DNA of 64,000 nt from Phycomyces blakesleeanus NRRL 1555(-) (GCF_001638985.1 NW_017265134.1:4330906-4394905); one strand, 5' to 3'; counted from the first letter of the stretch, positions 23,324 to 34,614 are shown. The notes: a model not told the origin generated them from the letters alone. Numbers and translations: made by a program.

Positions 23324-26300
23324 AGAAAAGATTCCTGCCGTGCTTTGAGGAAGAGTTTGTCAATAAGATATTCCACTTGGCTGGCATGGAAGGGGGTATC
23401 ATTGAAGATGAAAGCCCAATGTGAGCGCCAAATAGCTTCAAGGGCAGCTGCTATTGCAAACATAGCATTGGGACAAGATTTATCAGGAAGGACAAGAGAA
23501 GTAAGGGCGAGCTGGAGGGAAGGAAAAGTGACCGGAGTTTGAGACGAATTGATATATGTGGACCATACATAATGCCATATAGGAAGTTATATTGGGCAGG
23601 AGAAAAAGAAATGTTCTAAAGATTCTAATGGGTCGAAGCAGATAGGACAGGCAGGGGAAGGGTTGGATGCAGGAATGAAACGATGAAGGAGTGACTTGTG
23701 CCGAATTTTCTGGTGAAGGTAACAATACCAAATGTTGCAACAAGTATGGGACAGGGAGAGGAGCCAGAAGCCAGGCCAGTCAATGGATACTGGAGGAGGC
23801 ACAGAAACGGGAGCAGAAGAGAGATGATAGCATTGTTGGCAATACATTTTTGTTGTCAGTTTGAGTCTGGAGGGATCAGAAGATTGGGGGACCAGCCCAA
23901 GAGAAAGCAGAAATGGACGCACGTTGATGAAGGTGTGATCAAATATTGCGGTGGGAGAAGGGGTGATGAAAGTTCCACTAGAGGGAGCTGTAAAGACGTG
24001 TGTAAAGAAAGAGGACACGGTAGTATCACGGTCACTGACAAGAGCTTGGACCTTACGTGACAACGTCGGGTAAACAATGCATTCCTGTCAATGTTTAGGA
24101 CGCAAACAGTGAAAGTGGTGAAGATTGTAGGTGCATGCGACAGAGATAGGGAGGTCAGCAATTGATTGTGGAAGTGTAGCAGGTGGTGTGGAAGTGATTA
24201 TGTAAGAAATTGGGATCTCCAAACAAGTAGCCGCAGTGGCTATTATACCCACAAATGTATGTGGCAATTGTTCCAAGGCATGAAGGAGTAGGGACAGGGA
24301 GCTTTGTCCAGTTCGGAGTATGAGAGGACAACGTTGTGGGAACAAGAAGAGCAACTGGTGATCCAGATCTTTGGGGTCACAGCCATAGCCATTGCTGTGA
24401 TGTTGGAGATGGTGCTGTAAAAAGGAAAGCAGACAGGGAAGGATAATGGAACGTGAAAAGGACCGACAAGACCATATTTGCGGTGAAGAAGTTGAGAGGA
24501 TGGGACCAAGCCAACGCAATTGTAGAGCACCTTGTTGCAATTCTGGATACAGCAGACCAAGTCCGCCCTGAGAGCGTGGCAAGCAAGCTGTAGCAAAGCT
24601 GATCCGGGGAAAAATGCGAAAATTAATGAATTGGGATATGATGGATTGAATGGATTTGAAGAAGGATTTAGGTGTTGATATCACGTGGAGCACATGCCAG
24701 AGACGACTGAGAATCAGGGAGTTGAGAACAGTAGAGCGACCTCGAACCAACAGTCCATGCCATTGATGCGTTTGGCACCCAAGTTTTATTTGTTCTAAAA
24801 GATCGTTCAGGAAGAGATCGTATTGTGGTAAAGAGGAGAACAGTGGGAAGCCAAGATATTGGATGGGGGCAGGAGAGTTGCAGTCGTGCCTCCTGAATAT
24901 GTTATGCTCAGCTAAAGCAGGGAGCCAGATCGATTGATATATAGATGATGATCCTGAGAGAGAGATAGCTTCGGTTTTATGGAAATTCACCAGTGCGTTG
25001 GAGGCTTGAGAATAGGTGTACAGATGGTGATGTAACCGGGACAGCTCAGTGGGAGAGTTGAGAAGACATATAACATCGTCAGCATAGGCTAGAAGTTTAA
25101 TGTCGGTTGAGGTGGCAGAAGCAGTGGCTACAGAAGGGCGTGGCAAATGAAAACCTTCAAGTTGCACGTCCAGAAGGATGTTCCAAAGAAGTGGTTCAAA
25201 GGCCAGATTAAAAAGGATAGGGCTAAGGGGATCGCCCTGTTTGAGGCCACAGTATTGTGGGATGGTGTCAGTGAGGAATCCGTTGATGTTGATGTGCAGT
25301 TCAGTGCCAAAGAAAAGACTATCAACACATTGGATCAGGGAGGCTGGATAACTGAAGCAGGTAAGAACAGCACGAAGATAAGATGGGTGAACACAATCAT
25401 ATGCTTTTTTCTGATCTAGGAGAATGCCAATACTGGAGGATTGGGTGTTGCGAGTATGCTCAAGAATGAGCTTCATCAACAAGCCGTTGTCAGCAATGAA
25501 CCTGCCGCGAAGAAAACCAGTTTGATACAGAGTGATGATGGTTGCCACGGTACTGAGCATGCGAGCACTCAAAATGCAGGTGAAGACTTTTGCATCTGTG
25601 TTGATGAGTGAGATTGGGCGCCAATTTTTCAGGGAATCGAGTGGAGGTTTTTTAGGCAGAAGCGAAACGCATGAGTGTAACCAAGAGGGAGGAATATCAG
25701 ACAAAGAGAGAGCATTATTGTAGACTTCAACCGCAATATCATGACAAGCCAGATCTGTAACCACCAGTCGAACCAGTTCGTATGGGAGACTATCCATGCC
25801 AGAAGAGGATTTTTGAGGGGATTGCGAAAAAGCATCCAGCAAATCGTTGTACGTAATGGGTGCAACCAGAGATTCTGCTGCAGACGAGGAGATGTGGATG
25901 TGTGTGGGAAGGACGTTCAAAAGGTTGTCAATTGCAGCCTGGTCAACATCATTGGGTGAGTAAAGATCAGAATAAAATTGAGTGGTAGTCTCTAGCATTT
26001 CTTCTTGAGATGTGCAGATAGAAGAGGTTGCCGGATTCCACAGAGGAGGGATCATTTTTTGAGAGGCCCAAGAAGCAATAGATTGTTTCAGATATCCAGA
26101 TGAGGATTCTCCAAGTTCACACCACCGTAGACCAGAACGTAGTGCCAGGTATTCCACATGGTATTGCTGCAGTTGTGAGAGTTGGTGCTCAACAATGAGC
26201 AATTGCGGAGAGAGGACAGGTAAAAGTGAAGGATCAGTCACTAGCTTTTTGGTGATACCCACATGTTTTCGATGAAGAAGATCTTCTGCATGAGAGAGAG

Positions 26301-27331
26301 TAAAGGCATGATGTTGACTAAATGCTCTAGCCACTTTTGCGGTAGTAGCCTTAAGTGCTTCCCATTTGGTGGCAGGATATAGTCCTGGAGCAAAGTTGTG
26401 AACGCAACTATGTAGAGATTGGGTGAGGTGTGTACAAAAGAGACGATTATTCACCAACCAAGGGTGGGCACACCACAACCTCTTTCCGACCACATTGACC
26501 GACAAGGAAGCATGCGTGGCTGGGGATAATTGTAATTGAGCAGACAATAGAAAATGATCAGACCAAGCTGGTTGGACATAAGTTGTTCTACTGTGATCAA
26601 AGTGGATGGAAGAAGCCATATCAGAGGAGACAAACAGATAATCAATACACGATTGGGATAGTCCTCAATAGAAAGTCGTATTGGAAATCTGTTCAGGTGG
26701 GGTGATCCCATCAGTAAAGAACTCATTGATGTACTTGAGCCAATTGTGAGGCGCCTGCCGAACCCTTGGGGAAGCAGGAGAATAAGTGTAGTTGAAATCA
26801 CCCAATATGACTGTACGGCATGGAGAGGAAGGAAATATGGATGGAAGTTAAGTGCAGAGAGAGGACAAGAAGGAGAATTTGTCTTATATTGGGAGGAACA
26901 TAGATAACTGTAATTACAAAAGGATCAAATCAATTAGTCACATGAGAGACAGTGCTGGAAATAATGCGGCCACAAGGACTAGTAAACGAGTTGCTAAGAA
27001 TGATATCAGAGGAGAATGAGACGAGACCGCAGTGAACGGACCAGAAGCGAGTTTTGGCCTGAAATTGGGAGTGAAAGGTGTCTTGCAATGTCGAGGTTGC
27101 ATGCGTTTCTTGAAGTGCAAGCAGATCTAGGGAGCGAGTTTGTAGGTATCAAATAAACTGGTTACAAGAAGAAATATCTGCTGCTTTGGCTAGACCGCGG
27201 CAGTTGATAGTGCCAATGTTCAGTTTGCATGAGAAGGAGGGTAGAGAGGAAGCCAAAGGTAGATAGTCAGAGATTGTAGAAGCAGTACAGGTAGGAGAAA
27301 TATTAGTCTTAGGTTGTATTAAATTCATCAA
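23324..27331 (-). pseudogene. LINE ORF2: endonuclease - reverse transcriptase - zinc knuckle
   Basis: Endonuclease (about 27230-26510): NIGTINCRGL, LALQETHA, ILGDFNYTYSP, SCIDYLFVSSD, WSDHFLL. Reverse transcriptase (about 25800-24900): SSSGMDSLPYELV, NWRPISLINTDAK, GILLDQKKAYDCVHP, GLKQGDPLSPILFNL and catalytic LAYADD near 25080. C-terminal CPICFDPLESLEHFFFSC (about 23600) is a zinc-knuckle like that of L1/Tx1-type LINEs. Stops at 27149, 26930, 26665, 24088 (all TGA) and 23587 (TAA) fit CGA or CAA ancestors; one indel lies near 26830. The 843-codon stretch 26619-24088 is open. The last three codons and stop are on the far side of element B at 9938. Confidence 0.88.
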
Positions 27332-27510
27332 ATTAATTATTGGGGCAATCCAAGAGGATCTGCACGCTCATCTGCAGAAAGAGGGTCGTTGTCATTGGAA
27401 TCGTCGAAGTCTGTCTCCATATCATCAGAAGTAGTCTCCTTCTGAATATATCAGGGGTTTTTTAGGCAAGCATTGTGGTTGGAGCACTGATGGCCAAGTA
27501 GACCACAGTA

Positions 27511-28692
27511 TTAACAAGGCAAAGGTAACTTGTGTTCCTTGATGGGGTTAGGATTGTGCGGAGCATTAGGTACTACAAGAGAGGCCTGAGAGCATGTCAC
27601 AGATCGCTCTAGAGAACCTTGAATGCGTTTGACACGGCCTGTAGTTGTCGGAACATTAGTGGAAGAGGATGAGGGAAGAGGAGGCACAACGATAGAAGAA
27701 GAGGGTGTTGAGGGTTGAGGTGTCTCTTGTACGGCCGGAATCTTACGGTGTTTCTGTGGGGTTACAGAAGATTCATTCTTGCGGGGACAAGACTTGGCTA
27801 TGTGACCTCCATCGTTGCATAGGCAACACATGGTAGCTTTTTTGCGTAAATCGCAATCAATCAGGGCGTGTTTATCCAAGTGACAGTATCGGCAGAAAGG
27901 AGGCATGGCAGCCCATGTTGCAAAAATACTGACATGGTCAAAGTCAGAGGAGAGGGTACCAGTATCCGAGGAGTAGTTGAGAGGCTGGTAGGACCAGTTC
28001 AGTGAATGGGAGAGTTTTACAGAGGAGTGGGTGGAATTAGGTGGGGATAGTGCTAGAACGGCATAGCCACCGCCGGCGTACAGGCCACTGCTACCAGTGA
28101 CATAGCCACAGTCGACAATTGCGCCAAATTGGCTGAAGTTGTTGGTCATATCAGCATGGAGCTGAGCCAGTCTGGAAAGAGAGATTTTCAAGATCTTGGC
28201 AGAGGGGGGTAGGGTGGGATAGATGGCAAATGGCACGTCGAAGGAGGGAAGAATGAGGACAGGATCATTCTTAGATCGGTTGTAGTACAGGGGAGAGACT
28301 ACAATTTCTGCATACAGACGATTGTATTCGCGGTGAATTTGATCGGTAACAGCCCACAAATGTTCGTTGCCATTGAAAAAAGTCTGTAAATCAGAGAGGA
28401 ACAAAGGCTTTTGTGTGACTGTAAGTGCAGTGATGTCAATGACAGCTGAATGGTTGGCAGTGCCTTTCAGGAACAGCTGCATTACTCATGAGGAAAAGTG
28501 GTCCACTGGAGGAGGAAGTTTGGTGCTTGGGGTGAGGTTTTCAGGTTCACTGCTGGCCAGGGTGTTGAGTGTACGTTGTGTAGGATCTGCAATGAGACTG
28601 GAGATCTTAGTGGATCCTCCTAGTACTGCATGTACCCATGATTTTTTTGCTTGTTGAAAGTTGGTCGGGACTTTAATACTGGTTTTATCCAT
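27511..28692 (-). pseudogene. LINE ORF1: RNA-binding gag-like protein with zinc knuckles
   Basis: From ATG 28692 (MDKTSIKVPTNFQQAKKS) one frame runs to 27511 with a single TGA at about 28483-28485 (HFSS*VMQLF), which fits CGA. The middle has FCRYCHLDKHALIDC and MCCLCNDGGHIAKSC, two CCHC-type knuckles typical of LINE ORF1 proteins that coat the RNA. A Pro/Ser-rich tail follows. The first 15 bases of the ORF (ATGGATAAAACCAGT) also end the tandem-repeat units at 33715 and 35089, which suggests that those units are LINE 5' ends. Confidence 0.8.
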
Positions 28693-29085
28693 TCAATTGG
28701 CTCCCATTTCCATCTAATTAGCATCCGTTTCCATCTAATTAGAACCCATTGACATCTGATTGGCTTCCATAGAAATTGAATTTGCGTCCATTGCCAACTG
28801 AATTTGCTCCCATTGCCATCTGAATTTGCTCCCCCCCTTTTACTATTGGCGGAAGGGTACATGGCACTCAATTTTTTTATCCTTACGCCTTACAATTTTT
28901 TTTATATAACCGTAGTATTTTTTTTTGTAAACGTTGTATTTTTTTTATATAACCGTAGTATTTTTTTTTGTAAACGTCGTACTTTTTTTTTGTAAACGTC
29001 GTATTTTTTTTTGTAAACGTCGAATTTTTTTTATATAACCGTAGTATTTTTTTTTGTAAACGTCGTATTTTTTTGGCATAAAACA
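28693..29085 (-). repeat. Two adjacent tandem-repeat arrays upstream of LINE ORF1
   Basis: Minus strand, in order: an array of about 22-bp units alternating tacgacgtttacaaaaaaa and tactacggttatataaaaa (29085-28900); a spacer ggcgtaaggataaaaaa; then an array of units like ggcaatgggagcaaattca (28850-28700), degenerating toward ORF1. It matches 33715-34165 and 35089-35539. It may be a monomer-type LINE promoter, or the end of the neighbouring mariner-type element. Confidence 0.65.
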
Positions 29086-29087
29086 TG

Positions 29088-29330
29088 GATATTTTTATTA
29101 GGCATAATTAGTTGATAGAGAAATAGAACACATAATAAGAAGTAAGATATAATGAAATACAAAGTAATAAAAAAAGAAAAGCATAAAGCAGTAAAATAAA
29201 TAAAAAAAGAGGGACATAAAGTGGTAAAAAAAAAATAAGAAAAAGAGGGATATAAAGTAGTAAAAAAAAAATAAGAAAAAGAGGGACATAAAGTAGTAAA
29301 AAATAAAAATAAAATAAAAAAAGACATAGA
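29088..29330. repeat. A-rich tandem repeats downstream of the mariner gene
   Basis: Units of about 48 bp containing agagggacataaagtggtaa followed by an A run recur at about 29200-29310. Long ORFs on the minus strand here are Phe/Leu/Ser-rich products of the repeat and not genes. Confidence 0.55.
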
Positions 29331-29364
29331 GTGTAAAGAGCTTAAATAGACATAAAAGACATAC

Positions 29365-30897
29365 TTAAAGCTTTCGCTCTCTGTTCAAACAGCGAGGAAA
29401 GAATGAAATGGCATGGTTAATCCAACCCAAACAGTCCGAAAGGGTGACAGTCTTAGCTGATTCTGTAATCCTTAAGATGAGCCCGTCTGACTCTGTAATC
29501 TCTTCTCTGTGGACACCAAACTTGATCTTGGACCACATTTCCTCAATTGGATTCAGGAAAGGTGAATACACAGGAAGATATGCACACTTGTACCCACGGG
29601 AAGAAATAAAGTCTTTCACCTCATCGGCCTTATGGATAGGAGCGTTATCCATGATGAGATAACGTCCTTGCATACCCTGGCTGTCCAGAACGTCCATTGT
29701 ATGACTAAGAAAGTCGAGGTAGTGCTGGGTTCTGGTGCCAATTCGACCGTTCACCTCAACGTTGGTGTAGATGTCCAACTTTCTCTTCTTCTTGGTTGCG
29801 ACTGCAGTGGGTTTCTTCAACGAGAGGCTGACGATCCCTCTCTCGCACATTGCACCAAGGATGGTGATGGACACACCTCTCTGCGTCGGGACAGTTGTCT
29901 TTGCTGGGGTGCCACTGACGGAACGGCCAAAAGTTCTCTTGATGTGCATGTTGAAGCCTGCTTCATCGATGAACACACAGTTCGACAGATAGTTGAAATC
30001 CGCAAGTTGTTGCCACTCCAAAATGCGGTCTCGTCTCATCTCAATTGTGTTGGCGTCGTCTCTCTTCTCAGGCAGCTTCTCCAACTTCTTCATCGTCAGG
30101 GCACACTTCTTCACCAAGTGCTTCTGGATTGCTGATTTGGTAATCTGCAGCCCAGAGAACTCTTCCATGACAGCTATCCTTGCTTGTTCCAAGGTAGCAT
30201 CTGGTTTATTTTCGAAAAACTTCAAAAAAAAAGCAGAGTGCGCCTGGAACAACTTTTGGTTGCCATGTTTTCGTTCTTTAGGCGCAGAAACCTCCTCAAC
30301 CTCCATCGTCTCCAGCCCATTGGACTCATCAGTCTCCACTGTGGCAGCATCAAAATCGGCCTGGATCTTCTCTCTGGCCAGCCTGACATAGTTCTGGGCA
30401 GTCCGGACATTGATCCCCGTTTCCCTGGCAGCGGCAGCAGCAGTCTGGTTTTCTGAGAAAACCAAGGAGAAGAGCTTGTTCACCTGGTTTTGGTTGTACT
30501 TTCGGTACGAACCTCGACCTATGCTTTCTGCAGTGGGAACAGAATCAGGATCGACCTTCTCCGGCAGATTCGTCTTCGGCTTCTGTGCAACAATTGTCTT
30601 GGTTGTGGCCTCGTTGACTTCGGTTGGCAGGAAACTTTTGAGACTGAGGAGGTTTGTGACTGCTGGGTTTCCGGCCGAGGTACGGGTCCATTCCATATCG
30701 GCATGGTTGACAAAGACATCTGTCACAGATCGGAGTACAACTTCTCCATGCATTTCGTCGACAATCTCTTGGTTGAAATCGCACAAGGGGTCGAAAGCAA
30801 TTCCAGAAAACTGGGTTTGGTCTGCAGAACCGCTGTGACTGACCATTTCACAGTGCTTGTCCATAACAAATTCGAGGGAGTTGTTGGAAGTAGGCAT
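29365..30897 (-). CDS. Tc1/mariner-type (DDE_3) transposase, uninterrupted
   Basis: 510 codons from ATG 30897 with no stop or frameshift. A helix-turn-helix part (about residues 130-175, RKYNQNQVNKLFSLV, TGINVRTAQNYVRLAR) precedes a DDE core: CVFIDEAGFNMH, RYLIMDNAPIH and LPVYSPFLNPIEEMWSKIK. The last Glu in NPIEE is the usual third acidic residue. The N-terminal 120 residues are acidic and not recognised. It would cut and paste its own element at TA sites. I could not find matching terminal inverted repeats, so element ends are open. It is the only transposase in the window with an intact frame, so it may be young or a domesticated copy. Confidence 0.85.
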   Translation of the reverse strand: MPTSNNSLEFVMDKHCEMVSHSGSADQTQFSGIAFDPLCDFNQEIVDEMHGEVVLRSVTDVFVNHADMEWTRTSAGNPAVTNLLSLKSFLPTEVNEATTKTIVAQKPKTNLPEKVDPDSVPTAESIGRGSYRKYNQNQVNKLFSLVFSENQTAAAAARETGINVRTAQNYVRLAREKIQADFDAATVETDESNGLETMEVEEVSAPKERKHGNQKLFQAHSAFFLKFFENKPDATLEQARIAVMEEFSGLQITKSAIQKHLVKKCALTMKKLEKLPEKRDDANTIEMRRDRILEWQQLADFNYLSNCVFIDEAGFNMHIKRTFGRSVSGTPAKTTVPTQRGVSITILGAMCERGIVSLSLKKPTAVATKKKRKLDIYTNVEVNGRIGTRTQHYLDFLSHTMDVLDSQGMQGRYLIMDNAPIHKADEVKDFISSRGYKCAYLPVYSPFLNPIEEMWSKIKFGVHREEITESDGLILRITESAKTVTLSDCLGWINHAISFFPRCLNRERKL

Positions 30898-33129
30898 TTT
30901 TTTTTGAAAATAAAAAGGGTGTTAAAATCGAGGAAGAAAGATAACTGAGAAACTTTTATTAAGACACTGGGGTATATATACCAAAAAAAAATATATTTTA
31001 ATAACTTAAACGTTTCTACCAAGGTATAGTCTTGTCCTGTTGTCTTAATATATTTGGATAAAGAACGTGTTGAAGAATAATGAATGTTTACATATTAAGC
31101 TTCTTCACACTTTTAAGAACATTTATTTTATTAGCCGATTTACAGTGCTACCAGAGCCTTTATGGTGTCCTGTCCTCTGTCTCGAAGGAAGGGGTGGGAT
31201 TTCTCCTCATGGGTTTGCCCAACCAAAAAAAAAATAAAAAATAAAATAAAAAATAAAATAAAAAAATAAAAAAAAATAAAAAAAAAAAAAATAAAAAAAA
31301 AGAAAGTTTTTTTTTGTATAGAGCCAAGGAAAAGCTCGAAATTCAGTTATTGAGATTTTCAGTTTTTCAGAAATTTCTGCGGTTAGATACCATTTTATTT
31401 TCAGTTATTAAGATTTTCAGTTTTTCAGTTATTGAGACTTTCATTTTTTCAGTTATTGAGACTTTCAGTTTTTCAGTTTTTCAGTTTTTCAGAAATTTCT
31501 TGCAGTAAGATATCATTTTATTTTCAGTTATTGAGACTTTCAGTTTTTCAGAAATTATTTGCGAAAAAATGGTTATGTATATTATAAAAATTTATGAATA
31601 AAAATGCTAGTTATACTATTTGGAGAATTATTTTTAAAATTGCTATTACATTTTTCTTTTTTTTATTTCTCTTTTTTTTTCTTTTTTTTATTTCTATTTT
31701 TTTTATTTCTTTTTTTTTATTTCTTTTTTTTTTTTATTTCTATTTTTTTTATTTCTTTTTTTTTTATTTCTTTTTTTTTTATTTCTTTTTTTTTTATTTC
31801 TTTTTTTTTCTTTTTTTTTATTTCTTTTTTTTATTTTTTTTTTTATTTTTTATTTTTTTTTTTATTTCTTTTTTTTATTTTTTTTATTTTTTCATCTCTT
31901 TTTTTTTCATCTCTTTTTTTATTTCTTTTTTTTGTCATGAGCTTGTGCTATTTTTTGTTACTGTTTTTGTGTGTGTAATATTTGGGTTTTTTTTGGTATT
32001 TTGTATCATGAGGGTTTCCAAAATTGAGATCGGGTAGTATTGTGAGCAAAGCATAATTCTTGGACCGCTTTCAGTTGTTTAACAGATTGTTGGACATTTA
32101 CTTGTTTCGAGTGCAGATTACAAAGAGTTGTTGAGTTTGATATTAAGAAGATCAGGATTCTGACATTGTAAAATGGTTGGAGCAGGTGCTGAATAAATAT
32201 AGCATTTTTGGATTCTTTTTTGTAATGGTATTAGATGCTTGTGTAGGACCAGGTTCATAAGAAATACAATTGCTGTGGTAGTCAATCAGATTACTGGATA
32301 TTTGAGATAAAAATTGGCAAGTTTTTGTGTGGTCGGTAGAGTGAATTCTACTGTTGGATTTCGAAAAAGTATAGTCGGTGAAATGCACTTAAAAGCATTA
32401 TGAATATGTGTAGACTGGTTCCTATCGTACAGGTAGATGTTTGATCTTGTAGTTTCTTTGTAGGTGGAGGGTTGAATCGTCACGTTTTCTTTTCAGATTT
32501 ATAGCTTTTGTTCAAAATACTATAGATTATTTAGAGATTAATATCAATGACTCCGAGGTATAGGCTTTATTTACATACAGAAACATAATGTGATCTGGAA
32601 ATAATAAAAAAATCCATGAGGTGTAGAGCTTTAGGCAGTGTTTTCATTGTCAGAGTAATATTTAGTTGTTGAAGTGAGCATGAGAATGAGATTTATTGCT
32701 GATTTAAGAAGAGAAATAAACAGTTTTGGTATATAAACACCAAATGGAAAGAGAGAGAATTATGATATCTCTTTTAAAAAAGAATGTTTATAATAAATTT
32801 ATGGCTGCGGGTAATATATTGTCCTATTTATTTTTTATCTCCTTGAGTTCAATTTGTACTACTTTATTTAGTGGACCTTGGAATATTATTTTTTGATATA
32901 AAAAGCTGAAAATATAATGACTAATACTATTTAACAACAACTCAATCTTCTTTACATCTATTCTTGCTGCTTCAACTTGTGTTCTGATTTTTATCTTGCA
33001 TCTTAAGTAATTACTATTTAATTATAACTGCTATGTGCTAGATATAACTATATTTATATAAAATATGTCACTTTAACATATCTTCCTATTTCTTTATTTT
33101 TTCACCTTTTATTATCAGAAAACCCTACA
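30898..33129. other. Intergenic and simple-repeat region
   Basis: 31226-31310 is an A-rich AAAAT run. 31340-31560 repeats cagttattgagattttcag units. 31655-31935 is a T-rich run of ATTTC spacing. 32040-32500 is non-repetitive and might be an old element remnant, but I see no protein motif in it. The Phe-rich ORFs here are low-complexity artefacts. Confidence 0.6.
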
Positions 33130-33513
33130 ATGTTACACGAAAAACTTGAAGAATATAACAGTGCCTTTGAAAAAATCATGGAAGAGCTTGAAGAGCCTGA
33201 AATGCCAGAAGATCCAAAAAGTTCTGCCCCGTCAACAACAGACAAAACCCCCAAAAAAAGTAGAGGGCAATATCAAAAGCCTACGGATAAAGATATAAAA
33301 AAGCTTCTTTATCTCTACTTCATAAGGGGATTAACTATCGAAAAAGCCAGCAAGATAGTAAATATGAAACAAACAACTGCTGGTAGCTATATTTTGAAGT
33401 GGAGAAAGTCTCCAGTTGTTTTTTTCATTAAAAACAACAAGGAGGCTACAAGTGACGAAAAAATGAATCTTTTATTCGAAACTTACTCTGCAATAAAGAA
33501 AGCATACAAATAA
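33130..33513 (+). CDS. Helix-turn-helix protein, possibly the N-terminal part of a DDE_3 transposase
   Basis: 127 codons: acidic start, then RGQYQKPTDKDIKKLLYLYF and KASKIVNMKQTTAGSYILKW, a helix-turn-helix of the same style as the mariner ORF at 29365 (GSYRKYNQ...GINVRTAQNYV). No DDE core follows; the ORF stops and then the tandem-repeat unit begins at about 33715. It is either a truncated transposase or a small DNA-binding protein. A second copy of its last 25 codons is at 34810 beyond the gap. Confidence 0.5.
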   Translation: MLHEKLEEYNSAFEKIMEELEEPEMPEDPKSSAPSTTDKTPKKSRGQYQKPTDKDIKKLLYLYFIRGLTIEKASKIVNMKQTTAGSYILKWRKSPVVFFIKNNKEATSDEKMNLLFETYSAIKKAYK

Positions 33514-34614
33514 TATCATTGCATTTTCAATTTTAACATAATTATTATAATGAGATACTTGCTTTATTATCTTATAACTGCAGTAAGGTATTTAACTTTA
33601 ACAAAGTAATCTGGAGAAAAGTTTGCATATTCTGTTAGTTCTCTCTATAGATATTTTCTATGACGTATCTTTGTAGAAAGATCTACATATATTGAAGTGC
33701 TATTACATTAGGCGTTTGGCACTTATATAAAAAAATATGGCAGTTATATAAAAAAAATACGACGTTTACAAAAAAAAATACTACGGTTATATAAAAAAAA
33801 TACAACGTTTACAAAGAAAAATACTACGGTTATATAAAAAAAATTCGACATTTACAAAAAAAAATACGACGTTTACAAAAAAAAAGTACGACGTTTACAA
33901 AAAAAAGTACGACGTTTACAAAAAAAAATACTACGGTTATATAAAAAAAATTGTAAGGCGCAAGGATAAAAAAATTGAGTGCCATGTACCCTTCCGCCAA
34001 TAGTAAAAGAGGGGGAGCAAATTCAGATGGCAATGGGAGCAAATTCAGATGGCAATGGACGCAAATTCAATTTCTATGGAAGCCAATCAGATGTCAATGG
34101 GTTCTAATTAGATGGAAACGGATGCTAATTAGATGGAAATGGGCGCCAATTGAATGGATAAAACCAGTAGTCCTGTTTGGAGAATTAGCGCGAAGAGCCA
34201 TGATTATACCTTTATATAATATCTGTTATTGTGATTTATTTTAATTTTTCTGAGTCAGTAAAATTTTAATTTATTATATAAAATATAACTAAAATACAAT
34301 ATATTATTATTAAAATTAATAACAAAATAAATTTTAATTCACTCAATTTTAATTCAGCAGCCACACAAAGTTGTCACATTGTAATCATATAGTATATCTA
34401 TAATCACGAATTTTTTCAAATATTTCTACTTAGTAATGTATTTATAAATCAAGAAATATATAAAAAATACTTAAGGCACATCGATCTGTTTTACCTTTTG
34501 TGCAAAAAAAAGGGCACGTCGGTCTATTTTACCATAGATCTGGGAAGAGTATTATATTAACTTCCAGTAGGCTCTGCCCCCCCCCCCCCCCTTTGGGGGG
34601 GTGGGGGGGGGGGC
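33436..34614. repeat. 1179-bp segment duplicated exactly at 34810-35988 across the gap
   Basis: Every base I compared matches with an offset of 1374. The match ends within a run of C and G at 34614/35988. Bases 34615-34709 are a C-rich, garbled version of 35989-36083, as expected of low-quality read ends. An assembly duplicate is more likely than a real tandem copy. Confidence 0.85.
33715..34165 (+). repeat. Second copy of the LINE-associated tandem-repeat unit
   Basis: Same two arrays as 28693-29085 but in plus orientation, ending ATGGATAAAACCAGTA and then unrelated sequence. The duplicate is at 35089-35539. The reading MSAMYPSANSKRGG over the second array is open but is just the repeat read in one frame. 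Confidence 0.65.

Larger units (their letters stand above)
9740..28692 (-). mobile_element. EN-RT LINE, split by nested CACTA elements A and B
   Basis: Minus strand: ORF1 (28692-27511), ORF2 with endonuclease, reverse transcriptase and zinc-knuckle tail (27331 down to 23324), then after CACTA element B the last codons and 3' UTR (9938 to about 9740), ending in an A-rich tail. Deleting 9939-23326 restores the ORF2 end KARQESFLF followed by TGA. The LINE own length is therefore about 5.6 kb. The 5' side abuts a tandem-repeat region (28693-29085) that may be its 5' UTR. Both ORFs carry premature stops, so this copy is dead. Confidence 0.85.

Noticed and set aside
28900..29085. CRISPR-like array of regularly spaced repeats
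   Set aside because: Units are directly adjacent with no unique spacers, the genome is eukaryotic, and there are no cas genes.
29408..30948. Several plus-strand ORFs of 60-167 codons
   Set aside because: All are antisense shadows of the intact mariner transposase.
31594..32037. Phe-rich ORFs that look like membrane proteins
   Set aside because: Pure product of a T-rich simple repeat; no start context or conserved motif.
33975..34244. Trp/Lys-rich small ORF found twice
   Set aside because: It is the GGCAATGGGAGC array read in one frame, and the second copy is a likely assembly duplicate.
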